Source: Kovacikia minuta CCNUW1 (GTDB taxonomy: Bacteria; Cyanobacteriota; Cyanobacteriia; Leptolyngbyales; Leptolyngbyaceae). From it: a stretch of DNA of 64,000 nucleotides. This document shows, piece by piece, positions 43,521 to 51,400 of this stretch. The DNA is taken from NCBI RefSeq assembly GCF_020091585.1, contig NZ_CP083582.1:1426001-1490000 (forward strand), written 5' to 3'. The translations under genes were made by a program, and so were the position numbers. The notes under the pieces are model-generated. The model worked only from the letters and a program-made list of their open reading frames with translations, searched no databases and was not told where the DNA came from. Numbering within the stretch: the first letter of the stretch is position 1; each line of letters starts with the position of its first letter.

Positions 43521-45101
43521 TCAAGACACCTTGGAGTAGCTCAAATTTTCATAGGAGTATGTCTTTCGACTCTTTAAGAAATAGGTCATCATCTCACCCC
43601 GGCCTCTGACCTGAATTTTCCCCCGCTCCTCAAATTCATAATCCTGTGCTAAGGCAGCATAGGTGGTTCCGGTGACTTGAATTTGCCCTTTTACCCCTTG
43701 AGATTCCATGCGGCTGGCGATATTAACCGTATCGCCCCACAGATCATAGAGAAATTTTTTGGTGCCAATCACACCCGCCACCACCGGACCCGTATTGATA
43801 CCAATCCGAATTTCAAAGGTTTGGCGATGGTGACTACTGAAATTGGCGATCGCGGTCCGGATATCCAACGCCATCTCAGCGACCGCCTGGGCATGATCGT
43901 CCTTGTGTTCCGGGATTCCGCCCACCACCATATAGGCATCTCCGATCGTCTTAATCTTTTCCAACCCGTGCTTCTCTGCTAAGTAATCGAAGGTGGAAAA
44001 AATTTCATTCAGCAAAGCCACCAATTCCTGGGGTGATAGGCTTGCCGAAAGGGGTGTGAAATCTACGATATCTGCAAATAAAACCGTCACTTCTGGAAAG
44101 CTATCTGCGATGGTCTGATGTTCTATTTTCAACCGTTCAGCAATGGGAGAAGGCAGTATCTTGAGCAGCAAATTTTCGGATCGTTTTTTTGCTTCCTGAA
44201 GTTCTGCCATGATTGCTGCCAGGATCAAAGCGGTCAATGCCAGGATGCAGATATACGCCTGGAGTGATCCCACTGCTTGCACCGTATCTCCACTACCCCG
44301 GAGAAAGGGACTGACACCCTGTACCACACCCCAGGTAGCAAGATTGGTGACCAGCGCGATCGCCAGGGCAGCCCCCGCCTGACCAAAGCGCAATGCTCCC
44401 CAGATGATGAACGGAAAGGGCACATACTCTAATGGGTAGGGCGCGATCTGTAACCGCAGGGGTGAGTAAAACACAAACCAACTGGTGATCAGGAGTGAGC
44501 CAAGCCACAGGCTTGCTTCCATCAGCTTACGGGGAGAATGGGCGATCGTCCGCCACTGCCCTATGGTCAGCAGCACCGGCACGAGGGTTAACACCCCTGT
44601 GACATTCCCAATCCACCATTTAAACCAGATACTACTCCACTGCACCCACGAAAACCCCTGCTGGCATAGCTTCCCCAGCAAACATAGTTTGAGCACGCCA
44701 ACTGAAGCGCTGAAACCCGCCGGAATGATGGCTGACAACACAAACAGCTTAATCACATCCGGCAACTGCTCCAACCTGGGATTGAATCGGTACCGTCGCA
44801 GCAGAGCAACACCGAACCAGGCTTGCAGGGCATCATTTACGGCTGAAACCGCAGAAAACCAGAACCCATACCCGGATAGCAGCGGAATAAACAACGCACC
44901 CAGGGCAATTCCTGGTAGCATCCGCTGTCCGTACAGGATCAGAACACTTTGGGCAAGTCCTGCGGGCAGCCACAGTGGCCAGCCAATGCCGATATCCTTT
45001 AAGGGAATTTGCAGGATCAGTTTTGTTACTCCAAAGTAAACCAGGGCACAGACAGCGATCGCTGCACCATAGCGCCAAAAGCGAGTTGGAGGTAGAGCCA
45101 T
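43521..45101 (-). CDS. MASE1-type membrane adenylate cyclase
   Basis: 526 residues. Residues ~10-290 contain eight or so hydrophobic helices of a MASE1 sensor domain (GIGWPLWLPAGLAQSVLILY, FVFYSPLRLQIAPYPLEYVP). Residues ~325-515 are a class III cyclase: metal site FADIVDFT, adenine-binding Lys in LEKIKTIGDAYMV, second Asp in YDLWGDTVN, and the transition-state Asn/Arg in NIASRMES. The Lys/Asp pair is the adenylate rather than guanylate set. It would make cAMP in response to an unknown membrane signal; TGTGA-N6-TCACA sites elsewhere in the window are possible downstream targets of the matching receptor. Confidence 0.88.
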   Translation of the reverse strand: MALPPTRFWRYGAAIAVCALVYFGVTKLILQIPLKDIGIGWPLWLPAGLAQSVLILYGQRMLPGIALGALFIPLLSGYGFWFSAVSAVNDALQAWFGVALLRRYRFNPRLEQLPDVIKLFVLSAIIPAGFSASVGVLKLCLLGKLCQQGFSWVQWSSIWFKWWIGNVTGVLTLVPVLLTIGQWRTIAHSPRKLMEASLWLGSLLITSWFVFYSPLRLQIAPYPLEYVPFPFIIWGALRFGQAGAALAIALVTNLATWGVVQGVSPFLRGSGDTVQAVGSLQAYICILALTALILAAIMAELQEAKKRSENLLLKILPSPIAERLKIEHQTIADSFPEVTVLFADIVDFTPLSASLSPQELVALLNEIFSTFDYLAEKHGLEKIKTIGDAYMVVGGIPEHKDDHAQAVAEMALDIRTAIANFSSHHRQTFEIRIGINTGPVVAGVIGTKKFLYDLWGDTVNIASRMESQGVKGQIQVTGTTYAALAQDYEFEERGKIQVRGRGEMMTYFLKSRKTYSYENLSYSKVS

Positions 45102-45233
45102 AGAAAATCAGGAAAAGGTTAGAGGGAATAAACCTCTTGGCGATGCGTTCAAAAACAGATGCTCCCTGTCCTGATTATCAACCCTCTAAACAGGCATTCG
45201 GGAGAATTTGGAGATTTCTCCCGCGTTCTATCC

Positions 45234-45615
45234 CTACTGAATCTTTGCTTCAAACAAATGGCAAAACTCTTGTAAGCCGATCGTATGGACATAGAGTGCT
45301 ACCGGAATAGCCAGTTTTAGCGGTAGGGTCGTTTGTTCTGTTAGCACCAGCAAAACGTTGGTATTTAGCCCTGCTTCCAGGCTTTCTTTCAAATCAGCCT
45401 GACAGATCACATGTCGCCAGCGCTTTGCTAATCCGTCAATCCAGCGATCGCTCGTATCTGGCTCCTGACCGACCTGAATCCCCAGGACGATCGCAGCATC
45501 CTCCCACATCGCCCTCGCAAGCTTCAATTTCATCCAGGGCGACCAGTGCATCTGGGTAGGCTGCCAATTCTGTTCGCAGCCGTTTAATCTCTTCTAGCGT
45601 AACTGTAATGGACAT
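45234..45615 (-). pseudogene. Small hypothetical, single-base frameshift
   Basis: From ATG 45615 the frame reads MSITVTLEEIKRLRTELAAY, then PDALVALDEIEACEGDV. It then needs a one-base shift at about 45503-45505 (minus strand GATGTGGGAGGATGC) to continue as EDAAIVLGIQVGQEPDTSDR through VALYVHTIGLQEFCHLFEAK to the stop at 45234. One G too many in GGG explains it. The family is not recognised: helical N-terminus, then a compact mixed domain. About 127 residues if repaired. Confidence 0.7.
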
Positions 45616-46043
45616 AAAATCTGCCGCCCCACGGAATCCTGGAATACATTCTTGTATCTAAGGCACATCCTAACATCAGGAGTAGATAGGGATTAAGAGG
45701 CAGAGCGCAGGCGACGGAAAGCAAAAGAACCGCTGATCTCCTATCTTTTGCTTTGCCTGAAACCTGACAAATATGTTTTTCCATTCAGTTTTCCCAATTC
45801 AAATGGGAACTGTTGCAGCCAGAAGATTTAACCCTCCCCTCTCTTCGTTTGTAAAGAAAATCACTTCACAATGCTTCTAGAACCTTATACTCTAGTACAG
45901 CTTTATACTCTACTACTCTGCGGAGTTTAGTTGACCAATAAAGCATCGGTTTGAAGTTGTCTGAAAGGGGCTTGCCCCTCATAATTCTTGCCATAACACT
46001 GGTAAACCAGGGTAATTTACAACATTTTAGGTTGCCTGTAAGA
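45616..46043. other. Divergent intergenic region
   Basis: No credible gene: the longer reading of the pcxA frame from 45951 has no family-like residues before MWNFAQ. No repeat shared with the rest of the window was found. It presumably carries the pcxA promoter. Confidence 0.35.
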
Positions 46044-47633
46044 ATGTGGAATTTTGCTCAAATCAATCGCTGGCTAGACCAAGCCTCCCTGGGGGCGTTA
46101 GAAGATGCTTACCAGGGATCTGTTGCGATTAAAGCGATCGAGGATACGCACTTTGGGGGGGGGCCGATTACGCCTCAAGTTGAGCAAGGAAAAGCCGTTG
46201 GAGACTACTTTCGTACCCAGTTGGATCGGCATCTGTTGGGCGTTCGCTCTAGCCTGTTGCGATTTAAGATGACGAGCTTTCTGGTTAACCGCCAGATGGT
46301 TAATCCCCCGATCGACTCAACAGATAGGCTCTCAGCCCAGGATCAAAATTTACCTGCGATCGCCTCCGAAGCCAAAATCCTGGAGAAACTTGCATTCATC
46401 GAGTCTGTGGTGGGCAAATATCGCATCTTTGATGACCTGATTGGGAGTTCGCCAGCCCCAACGGTTGATAGGCAGCCTGCCATTACTCCTGAAGTGGTAC
46501 TGGAAACCAATTCCCTTGATGTAGCCGCTGAAGCAACCCACTCTTTGGCTGAACAAAGTAGCGATGCAACCCCGGTACTTCGCAACGCTGATCCGCCCAA
46601 TGTCATACCAGCGAAAGCCACCCCCGCAAAATTTAAGCCGGTTAGAGCCAGCACTTCAAAGAGTAACGCCATTCCAGCGTCAGCCCGCCTGTTTGGGGGC
46701 GCATCTCAAATTGGCAAAGAATTCAGTTCAAAGTATGAGCGGGAGATGATTCAGGAGTTGCGCATTCGGCGTGCCCAAAACTGGGCTGCCATTCGCTGGT
46801 TAGCCGTGTTGCTGATGGTTCCGATTCTGGTGCAGATTGCAACCAAACATCTGATTCTTGATCCGATTTTGGGTAGCTATAGCGATCGTAATCCCACCAA
46901 GATCGAGCTGAGTAAGGGCATCCAAGACAAATTTCTGCATGAATTCAGCGAATATAAAGAAGCCCTGGAAGTAAAAGCATTATTAGTGAAATCTTTGGCT
47001 GAGGAAGAGAAGAAAAGACAAGAGGAAAAACCCACCGAGCAGGTGAAACCAGAAGGGGAAACGGCTCTTGCCAAAGCCGTTTATGGAACCACTCCAGTTG
47101 AACAAATGCTGGATACCCTCAGTTTGCAACCCGGCAGTTACATGGGTCTCTTGACAGCCGCCGCAGAAGCCCCAGAGGTTGAAGCAGCTTTGGAGCAAAA
47201 AGCCCTCGAAGAAAAAGCCCTAGAACTATGGCGAGAAGCCCGTGACGAACAGCTAGATGGACTCAAAAATGTTCTGGCGGATGGTGCCGGGTTGCTTGCA
47301 TTTGTGGCAATGGTCTATTTTGGACGGCAACGGTTAATCAGTATCAAGGGGTTTTCTAACCGAGCATTTCTAAGTTTGAATGACCCCACTAAAGTTTTTC
47401 TCTTCATCCTGATTACCGACATGTTTGTTGGTTTTCACTCTGTTGAAGGTTGGGAAGTGATTCTAGGAGGGATTTTGGAGCACTTCGGGTTACCTGAAAG
47501 TAAGGTCTTTATAAACAGCTTCATCGCTACAATTCCAGTCATTATTGATTCCTGTGTCAAGTTTTGGATCTTTAGCTACCTGACACGATTTTCGCCCTCT
47601 GCATCTGCTATTTATGAGCGGATGAATACTTGA
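46044..47633 (+). CDS. pcxA: Proton extrusion protein PcxA (CemA family)
   Basis: About 529 residues from ATG 46044 (MWNFAQINRWLDQASLGALE, the usual family start). The N-terminal ~230 residues are soluble with a variable Ala/Thr/Pro-rich middle. The C-terminal half has the CemA core: a helix pair around WLAVLLMVPILVQIATKHLI, a long charged loop (KSLAEEEKKRQEEKP), then ADGAGLLAFVAMVYFGRQRL and LFILITDMFVGFHSVEGWEV and a last helix pair. PcxA is in the plasma or thylakoid membrane and is needed for light-induced Na+-dependent proton release and acclimation to inorganic-carbon changes. Confidence 0.9.
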   Translation: MWNFAQINRWLDQASLGALEDAYQGSVAIKAIEDTHFGGGPITPQVEQGKAVGDYFRTQLDRHLLGVRSSLLRFKMTSFLVNRQMVNPPIDSTDRLSAQDQNLPAIASEAKILEKLAFIESVVGKYRIFDDLIGSSPAPTVDRQPAITPEVVLETNSLDVAAEATHSLAEQSSDATPVLRNADPPNVIPAKATPAKFKPVRASTSKSNAIPASARLFGGASQIGKEFSSKYEREMIQELRIRRAQNWAAIRWLAVLLMVPILVQIATKHLILDPILGSYSDRNPTKIELSKGIQDKFLHEFSEYKEALEVKALLVKSLAEEEKKRQEEKPTEQVKPEGETALAKAVYGTTPVEQMLDTLSLQPGSYMGLLTAAAEAPEVEAALEQKALEEKALELWREARDEQLDGLKNVLADGAGLLAFVAMVYFGRQRLISIKGFSNRAFLSLNDPTKVFLFILITDMFVGFHSVEGWEVILGGILEHFGLPESKVFINSFIATIPVIIDSCVKFWIFSYLTRFSPSASAIYERMNT

Positions 47634-47663
47634 GGGTCCTGAATCATTTGTGAAAAAGGAGAG

Positions 47664-47701
47664 TTGTGAAAGTCTTTCCCTCCGAGAAAGCCCTTTCACA
47701 A
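47664..47701. repeat. Hairpin after pcxA
   Basis: TTGTGAAAG and CTTTCACAA form a perfect nine-pair stem with further inner pairing (CTTTC/GAAAG). It may stabilise the end of the pcxA message. There is no T-run, so a classical terminator is doubtful. Confidence 0.5.
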
Positions 47702-47769
47702 TCCAGATAGGATCGCTATAGCTAATAGCTAACAACCAATCACTTCCAAAGCCCTCAATCTGACGAATT

Positions 47770-48435
47770 ATGGTCGATCGAGTGAATCAGAGTGACAATA
47801 CCAGCATTGTGATTGAGTACGAGGTACCGAAAGATAGGGAATCTGAATTCCAACAGTGGCAATCAGAATTTCGAGCGGCAATTAGCCATTTTCAAGGATA
47901 TCTGAGCACAGATATGTGTCCACCGATCGACGGTATTCAGAACAAATGGTACATCGTCGTCCACTTTGATGATCCGGTCAGTCTCACCCATTGGTTGGAT
48001 TCAGACTGCCGCCATGATCTAATTAGAAGGGGTAGAAAAAAGTTCGGTCCCTATCGCTACAAGGGAATTGGTACCGGACTGGAAGGATGGTTTACCGATC
48101 GCAAAAATGCTGAGGAGATCCGCTTCAGCCCTCCTGCATGGAAACAGATTTTATCCGTTTTGTTTGGGCTATACCCAACAGTCATGTTAGAAACGTTACT
48201 GTTTTCCCATTTTGGTTTCATGGAATCCTGGTCGCCTGCTCCCAAAATATTTGTGAATAACCTTGTGAGCTGTTGCCTTTTAACTGGGATGGTTATGCCG
48301 TTTGTTACAAGACTCCTGAATTTCTGGTTAAAGCCCCAGCAATCGATCGTCAAAGTTAATCTAATTGGAACTTGTTTGGTTCTCATCGGCTATGGTCTTA
48401 TGATTTCTATTTTTCATTTTTTTACGGGTTCCTGA
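47770..48435 (+). CDS. ABM-domain protein with C-terminal membrane region
   Basis: 221 residues. Residues ~10-105 form an antibiotic-biosynthesis-monooxygenase-like alpha/beta barrel (TSIVIEYEVPKDRESEFQQW, GYLSTDMCPPIDGIQNKWYI, FDDPVSLTHWLDSD). Residues ~125-218 carry three hydrophobic helices (ILSVLFGLYPTVMLETLLF; LVSCCLLTGMVMPFVTRLL; LIGTCLVLIGYGLMISIFHF). This ABM-plus-membrane design recurs in bacteria as an uncharacterised family, perhaps oxidising or binding a small hydrophobic ligand at the membrane. ATG start at 47770. Confidence 0.82.
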   Translation: MVDRVNQSDNTSIVIEYEVPKDRESEFQQWQSEFRAAISHFQGYLSTDMCPPIDGIQNKWYIVVHFDDPVSLTHWLDSDCRHDLIRRGRKKFGPYRYKGIGTGLEGWFTDRKNAEEIRFSPPAWKQILSVLFGLYPTVMLETLLFSHFGFMESWSPAPKIFVNNLVSCCLLTGMVMPFVTRLLNFWLKPQQSIVKVNLIGTCLVLIGYGLMISIFHFFTGS

Positions 48436-48992
48436 AACCCTCCAAAGGATTCAAATACCCTCCAGGGCATGGGTACAGGATTGCTGAAATTGAGTTGATG
48501 GTAGCTTCTGCTATGGTGTTGGATAGCTGATTCAAAAAAAACCTGGTTTCTATGTTGGCTTTCCAGCAGGAAAGTGTGAGCAAAACTACAAACGCCAACT
48601 CCCTATCTGGTTTTTACTGATTACATTCACCTGGGTTCGAGCAATATTGTGCTATTAACCACAAATGTTTGGTTTTTGCATTAAGCCTAAATTGACGCGT
48701 CTAAGCTGGTTGAATACGCCGAAATAAGCTGATTTATGCCCCTCTTTGAAAGCGTCGAAGATCTATAGCGACCCTAAATGGATTGTGGGAAGGGATTTTA
48801 ATAGCATCCTTTCTCACAAAGCCTCTCAATCTCACAACTGATTATGAACTGCTATAACTGGGGGTTGTCGCTTGTGTGGGTGCTGTTCATCTGAGGCTTG
48901 TGCCGATCGAAGCCCCATTTGTTGGGTCAGCCTTTTGAGCTAAGGAATCAATTTCATCCTTGGAATCAAAGAAATCAAATTGAGAATAAGCA
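48436..48992. other. Intergenic region before the purine permease
   Basis: No ORF. An RNA-type hairpin with G-U pairs lies at 48785-48817 (GTGGGAAGGGAT / ATCCTTTCTCAC), similar in sequence to the hairpin after pcxA. I looked for a purine riboswitch and saw no convincing three-way junction. The permease start is preceded by AT-rich DNA. Confidence 0.4.
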
Positions 48993-50450
48993 ATGTCAGT
49001 ACCCTCAGAGTTAGATATACACGGAGAAGGTGGGCATTTCATGGAAGCGCCCACCCAATTGCTTTACGGCTTAAATGACAAACCCCCGTTGGTGGATGGC
49101 ATCTTTGTAGCCTTCCAGCACGTCTTTGCCATCTTCATCCCGATCGTTACCCCCGGACTGATCATTGCCGGGGCATTAAAGCTGGATGTACCCACCACCA
49201 GCTACATCCTGGGGATGTCCCTGCTGGTTTCAGGGATTGCGACCTTTATTCAGGCACGCACGGTCGGACCGATCGGCTCCGGTCTGCTCAGCATTCAGGG
49301 CACCAGCTTTGCCTTTGTGACGGCGATTCTGGCCGTGGTCAACTCTTCCCTGGAAAAAGGTAGAACGCCCCAGCAAGCACTCGCCCTGGTTCTGGGAATG
49401 TGCTTCTTTGGCTCCTTCATTCCGATCATTCTCAGCCGCTTCCTGCATCTCACTCGCAAGATCTTTACCCCCCTGGTCACTGGTGTTGCCGTCACACTCA
49501 TCGGTTTGACCCTGATCAAAGTTGGCATGTTTTATATGGCAGGGGGTGGACCGGCAAAGGCAAATGGCACCTTAGGCAGCCTGCAAAATTGGGCACTCTC
49601 GTTTCTGGTGTTCGCTATTGTGGCGTTGTGTAGCGCCAGTTCCAACAAATATCTCAAGATGGGGTCAATTATCATCGGTTTGGCTGTTGGGTTCATCATC
49701 TCCTTGTTCATGGGATTAGTAGACTTCAGCAGGGTAGGGGGGTTGCCCTTGATCAACCTGCCAATTCCCTTCCGCTTTGGCTTAGCGTTTGATTGGGCAA
49801 CGTTTGTGCCCTTTGCAATCATCTACGTCGCACTAACGCTAGAAGTGATTGGAGATATCACGGCAACCTCGATGGTTTCTGGTGAACCCATTAGCGGAGG
49901 CACTTTTTTCCGCAGGCTTAAGGGTGGGATTTTAGGCGATGGGGTGAACTCGTTGATGGCATCGGTCTGTAGTACATTTCCTGTGGTGACACTGGCACAG
50001 AATAATGGCATTATCCAATTGACCGGTGTAGGAAGCCGCTATGTGGGCTACTACGTGGCAGCGATTCTGTCATTTTTGGGATTATTTCCCATCATCGGTG
50101 GCGTTCTCAGAACAATTCCCATGCCGGTGGTGGGGGGCGCGGTGATGCTGATGTTTGGTACGGTTGCGGTCGCGGGGATGAATATTTTGCGATCGATGCC
50201 AATGGACAACCGCTCAACGGTCATTCTGGCCGTATCGCTGGCAATGGGATTGGGAGTAACATTTGCCCCTGATACGTTGCATTCTTTCCCAGAAATGATT
50301 CAAACGATTCTGGAATCAGGCATTGCAACGGGATCTTTGTTTGCGTTGGTGTTGAATCTCGTGTTGCCGAAAGCGTCGCAGCCATCACCAACGATGGAAA
50401 CATTGGAGGAGTCGAACCAACAACTTGAAGCGTCAAAATTCTCCGAGTGA
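48993..50450 (+). CDS. NCS2 family purine/uracil permease
   Basis: 485 residues with about twelve to fourteen helices of the nucleobase-cation symporter-2 family. QHVFAIFIPIVTPGLIIAGA opens the first repeat, with GTSFAFVTAILAV after the first half-helix, QNNGIIQLTGVGSRYVGYYV in the second, and GGAVMLMFGTVAVAGMNIL at the end. The signature around 'ALTLEVIGDITATS' carries the substrate-binding Glu of NCS2 carriers and resembles xanthine/uric-acid transporters more than UraA. Proton-coupled uptake of a purine at the plasma membrane is likely. The acidic tail (EESNQQLEASKFSE) is normal for the group. Confidence 0.88.
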   Translation: MSVPSELDIHGEGGHFMEAPTQLLYGLNDKPPLVDGIFVAFQHVFAIFIPIVTPGLIIAGALKLDVPTTSYILGMSLLVSGIATFIQARTVGPIGSGLLSIQGTSFAFVTAILAVVNSSLEKGRTPQQALALVLGMCFFGSFIPIILSRFLHLTRKIFTPLVTGVAVTLIGLTLIKVGMFYMAGGGPAKANGTLGSLQNWALSFLVFAIVALCSASSNKYLKMGSIIIGLAVGFIISLFMGLVDFSRVGGLPLINLPIPFRFGLAFDWATFVPFAIIYVALTLEVIGDITATSMVSGEPISGGTFFRRLKGGILGDGVNSLMASVCSTFPVVTLAQNNGIIQLTGVGSRYVGYYVAAILSFLGLFPIIGGVLRTIPMPVVGGAVMLMFGTVAVAGMNILRSMPMDNRSTVILAVSLAMGLGVTFAPDTLHSFPEMIQTILESGIATGSLFALVLNLVLPKASQPSPTMETLEESNQQLEASKFSE

Positions 50451-50908
50451 ACACCAGTTGTAGCAGGTAGCAGGTATCGTCAGCCATCAGGGAAGAAATA
50501 TTCCGTAGCAAAGGGTTGCTGCAATCCAAGAGGATGTCTCCACTCTGATGGTTACGACTCCAATAAACCTGCCTGAAGTCAGCAAGGATCAAATGCAAGG
50601 ATTCCCGGATTCGTTTGATTGTCCGGGAATCTTTGCATTGTTCTCAACAGTCTTCGTTGCAAATCGTTGCACCAACCCGCTCCTTTCTAATCCGTTTGCT
50701 CAGGAAAGGCAGAGGTAGGGGAATCAAAAGGATTGTATTTGTCCATGCTAAAGGCTTTGCGCGAAAATAAAATCCCTACAGCCGATACATTATTTGATGG
50801 CAAATCCCTAAGTTTTAGCACGAACAATTGGTGTCAATTGGGCGCTTAATTCTGGAGATTACATTTGATCCTGAATTCTGATATTCAATAATTGGATAGA
50901 TATTATTT
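50451..50908. other. Intergenic region after the purine permease
   Basis: No recognisable gene. The stretch ATTCCCGGATTCG...TGTCCGGGAATC at about 50600-50630 is a perfect-stem hairpin that could end the permease transcript. Confidence 0.4.
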
Positions 50909-51000
50909 GGGTCGTGTTTCAGATCTGTAGGTGATATCCGTAGAGACGTTCCGCCGGAACGTCTCTACAGCATCCGAACAACATATCTAGAACATCACCT
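50909..51000 (+). repeat. Dispersed palindromic repeat R1, copy 2
   Basis: Reverse-complement counterpart of 4855-4947; the central stem GTAGAGACGTTCC / GGAACGTCTCTAC is perfect here. Confidence 0.85.
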
Positions 51001-51012
51001 AATATTTGCCTA

Positions 51013-51373
51013 AGAGGGTGTTTGAAAAGTCCTACTGTCGGTAGCAAAGATGCAATCCCCCTAAATCCCCCTTAATCAGGGGGACTTTAAGCCTGTTTCC
51101 CCCCTTTTTAAGCTACGGTGTACACACAAGTCGATCGCTGATTCGTTTTCCGAAAACCTGATCCTCCACAACCTTGATTTCTCGTTGCCGGTTCTCAATA
51201 AGCCGAGATTATTGAGATTTCAGCCAATTTCCAAAGTTGAGGCAGAGCAAGGGTTTCAGGACTTGTGTTCACAGATTTCCGACTTGTGTGTACACGGTAG
51301 CCCTTTTTAAGGGGGGTTAGGGGGGATCTCTGAGTGTTGCATCTTACAGTCCATACCTTTTCAAACATCCTCT
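51013..51373 (+). mobile_element. Outer MITE-like element, interrupted by a second one
   Basis: The ends AGAGGGTGTTTGAAAAG and CTTTTCAAACATCCTCT are complementary at 16 of 17 positions. Inner arms also pair (GATGCAATCCCCCTAA with TTAGGGGGGATC...TTGCATC; CCCCCCTTTTTAAG with CTTTTTAAGGGGGG). Without the 188-bp insert and one target copy it would be about 160 bp and noncoding. A short relative of its end (ACAGTAGGACTTTTAAGGCATCC) lies at about 59814, before the secreted CHAT gene. Confidence 0.75.
51113..51300 (+). mobile_element. 188-bp MITE with ~21-bp terminal inverted repeats
   Basis: Left end CTACGGTGTACACACAAGTC and the complement of the right end CTACCGTGTACACACAAGTC differ at one base. 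It is flanked by CCCTTTTTAAG on both sides (51102-51112 and 51301-51311), which is best read as an 11-bp target-site duplication, though part of it is also palindromic target. No ORF, so it must be moved by a transposase elsewhere. Confidence 0.8.
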
Positions 51374-51400
51374 AAGGGACTGATTTTCAGATTCTAAAGT

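Noticed and set aside
45584..45784. 66-residue minus-strand ORF
   Set aside because: Overlaps the start of the frameshifted small gene in another frame and shows no motif.
48640..48992. Purine or guanidine riboswitch before the NCS2 permease
   Set aside because: No conserved junction or loop-loop pairing could be found by eye; only one simple hairpin.
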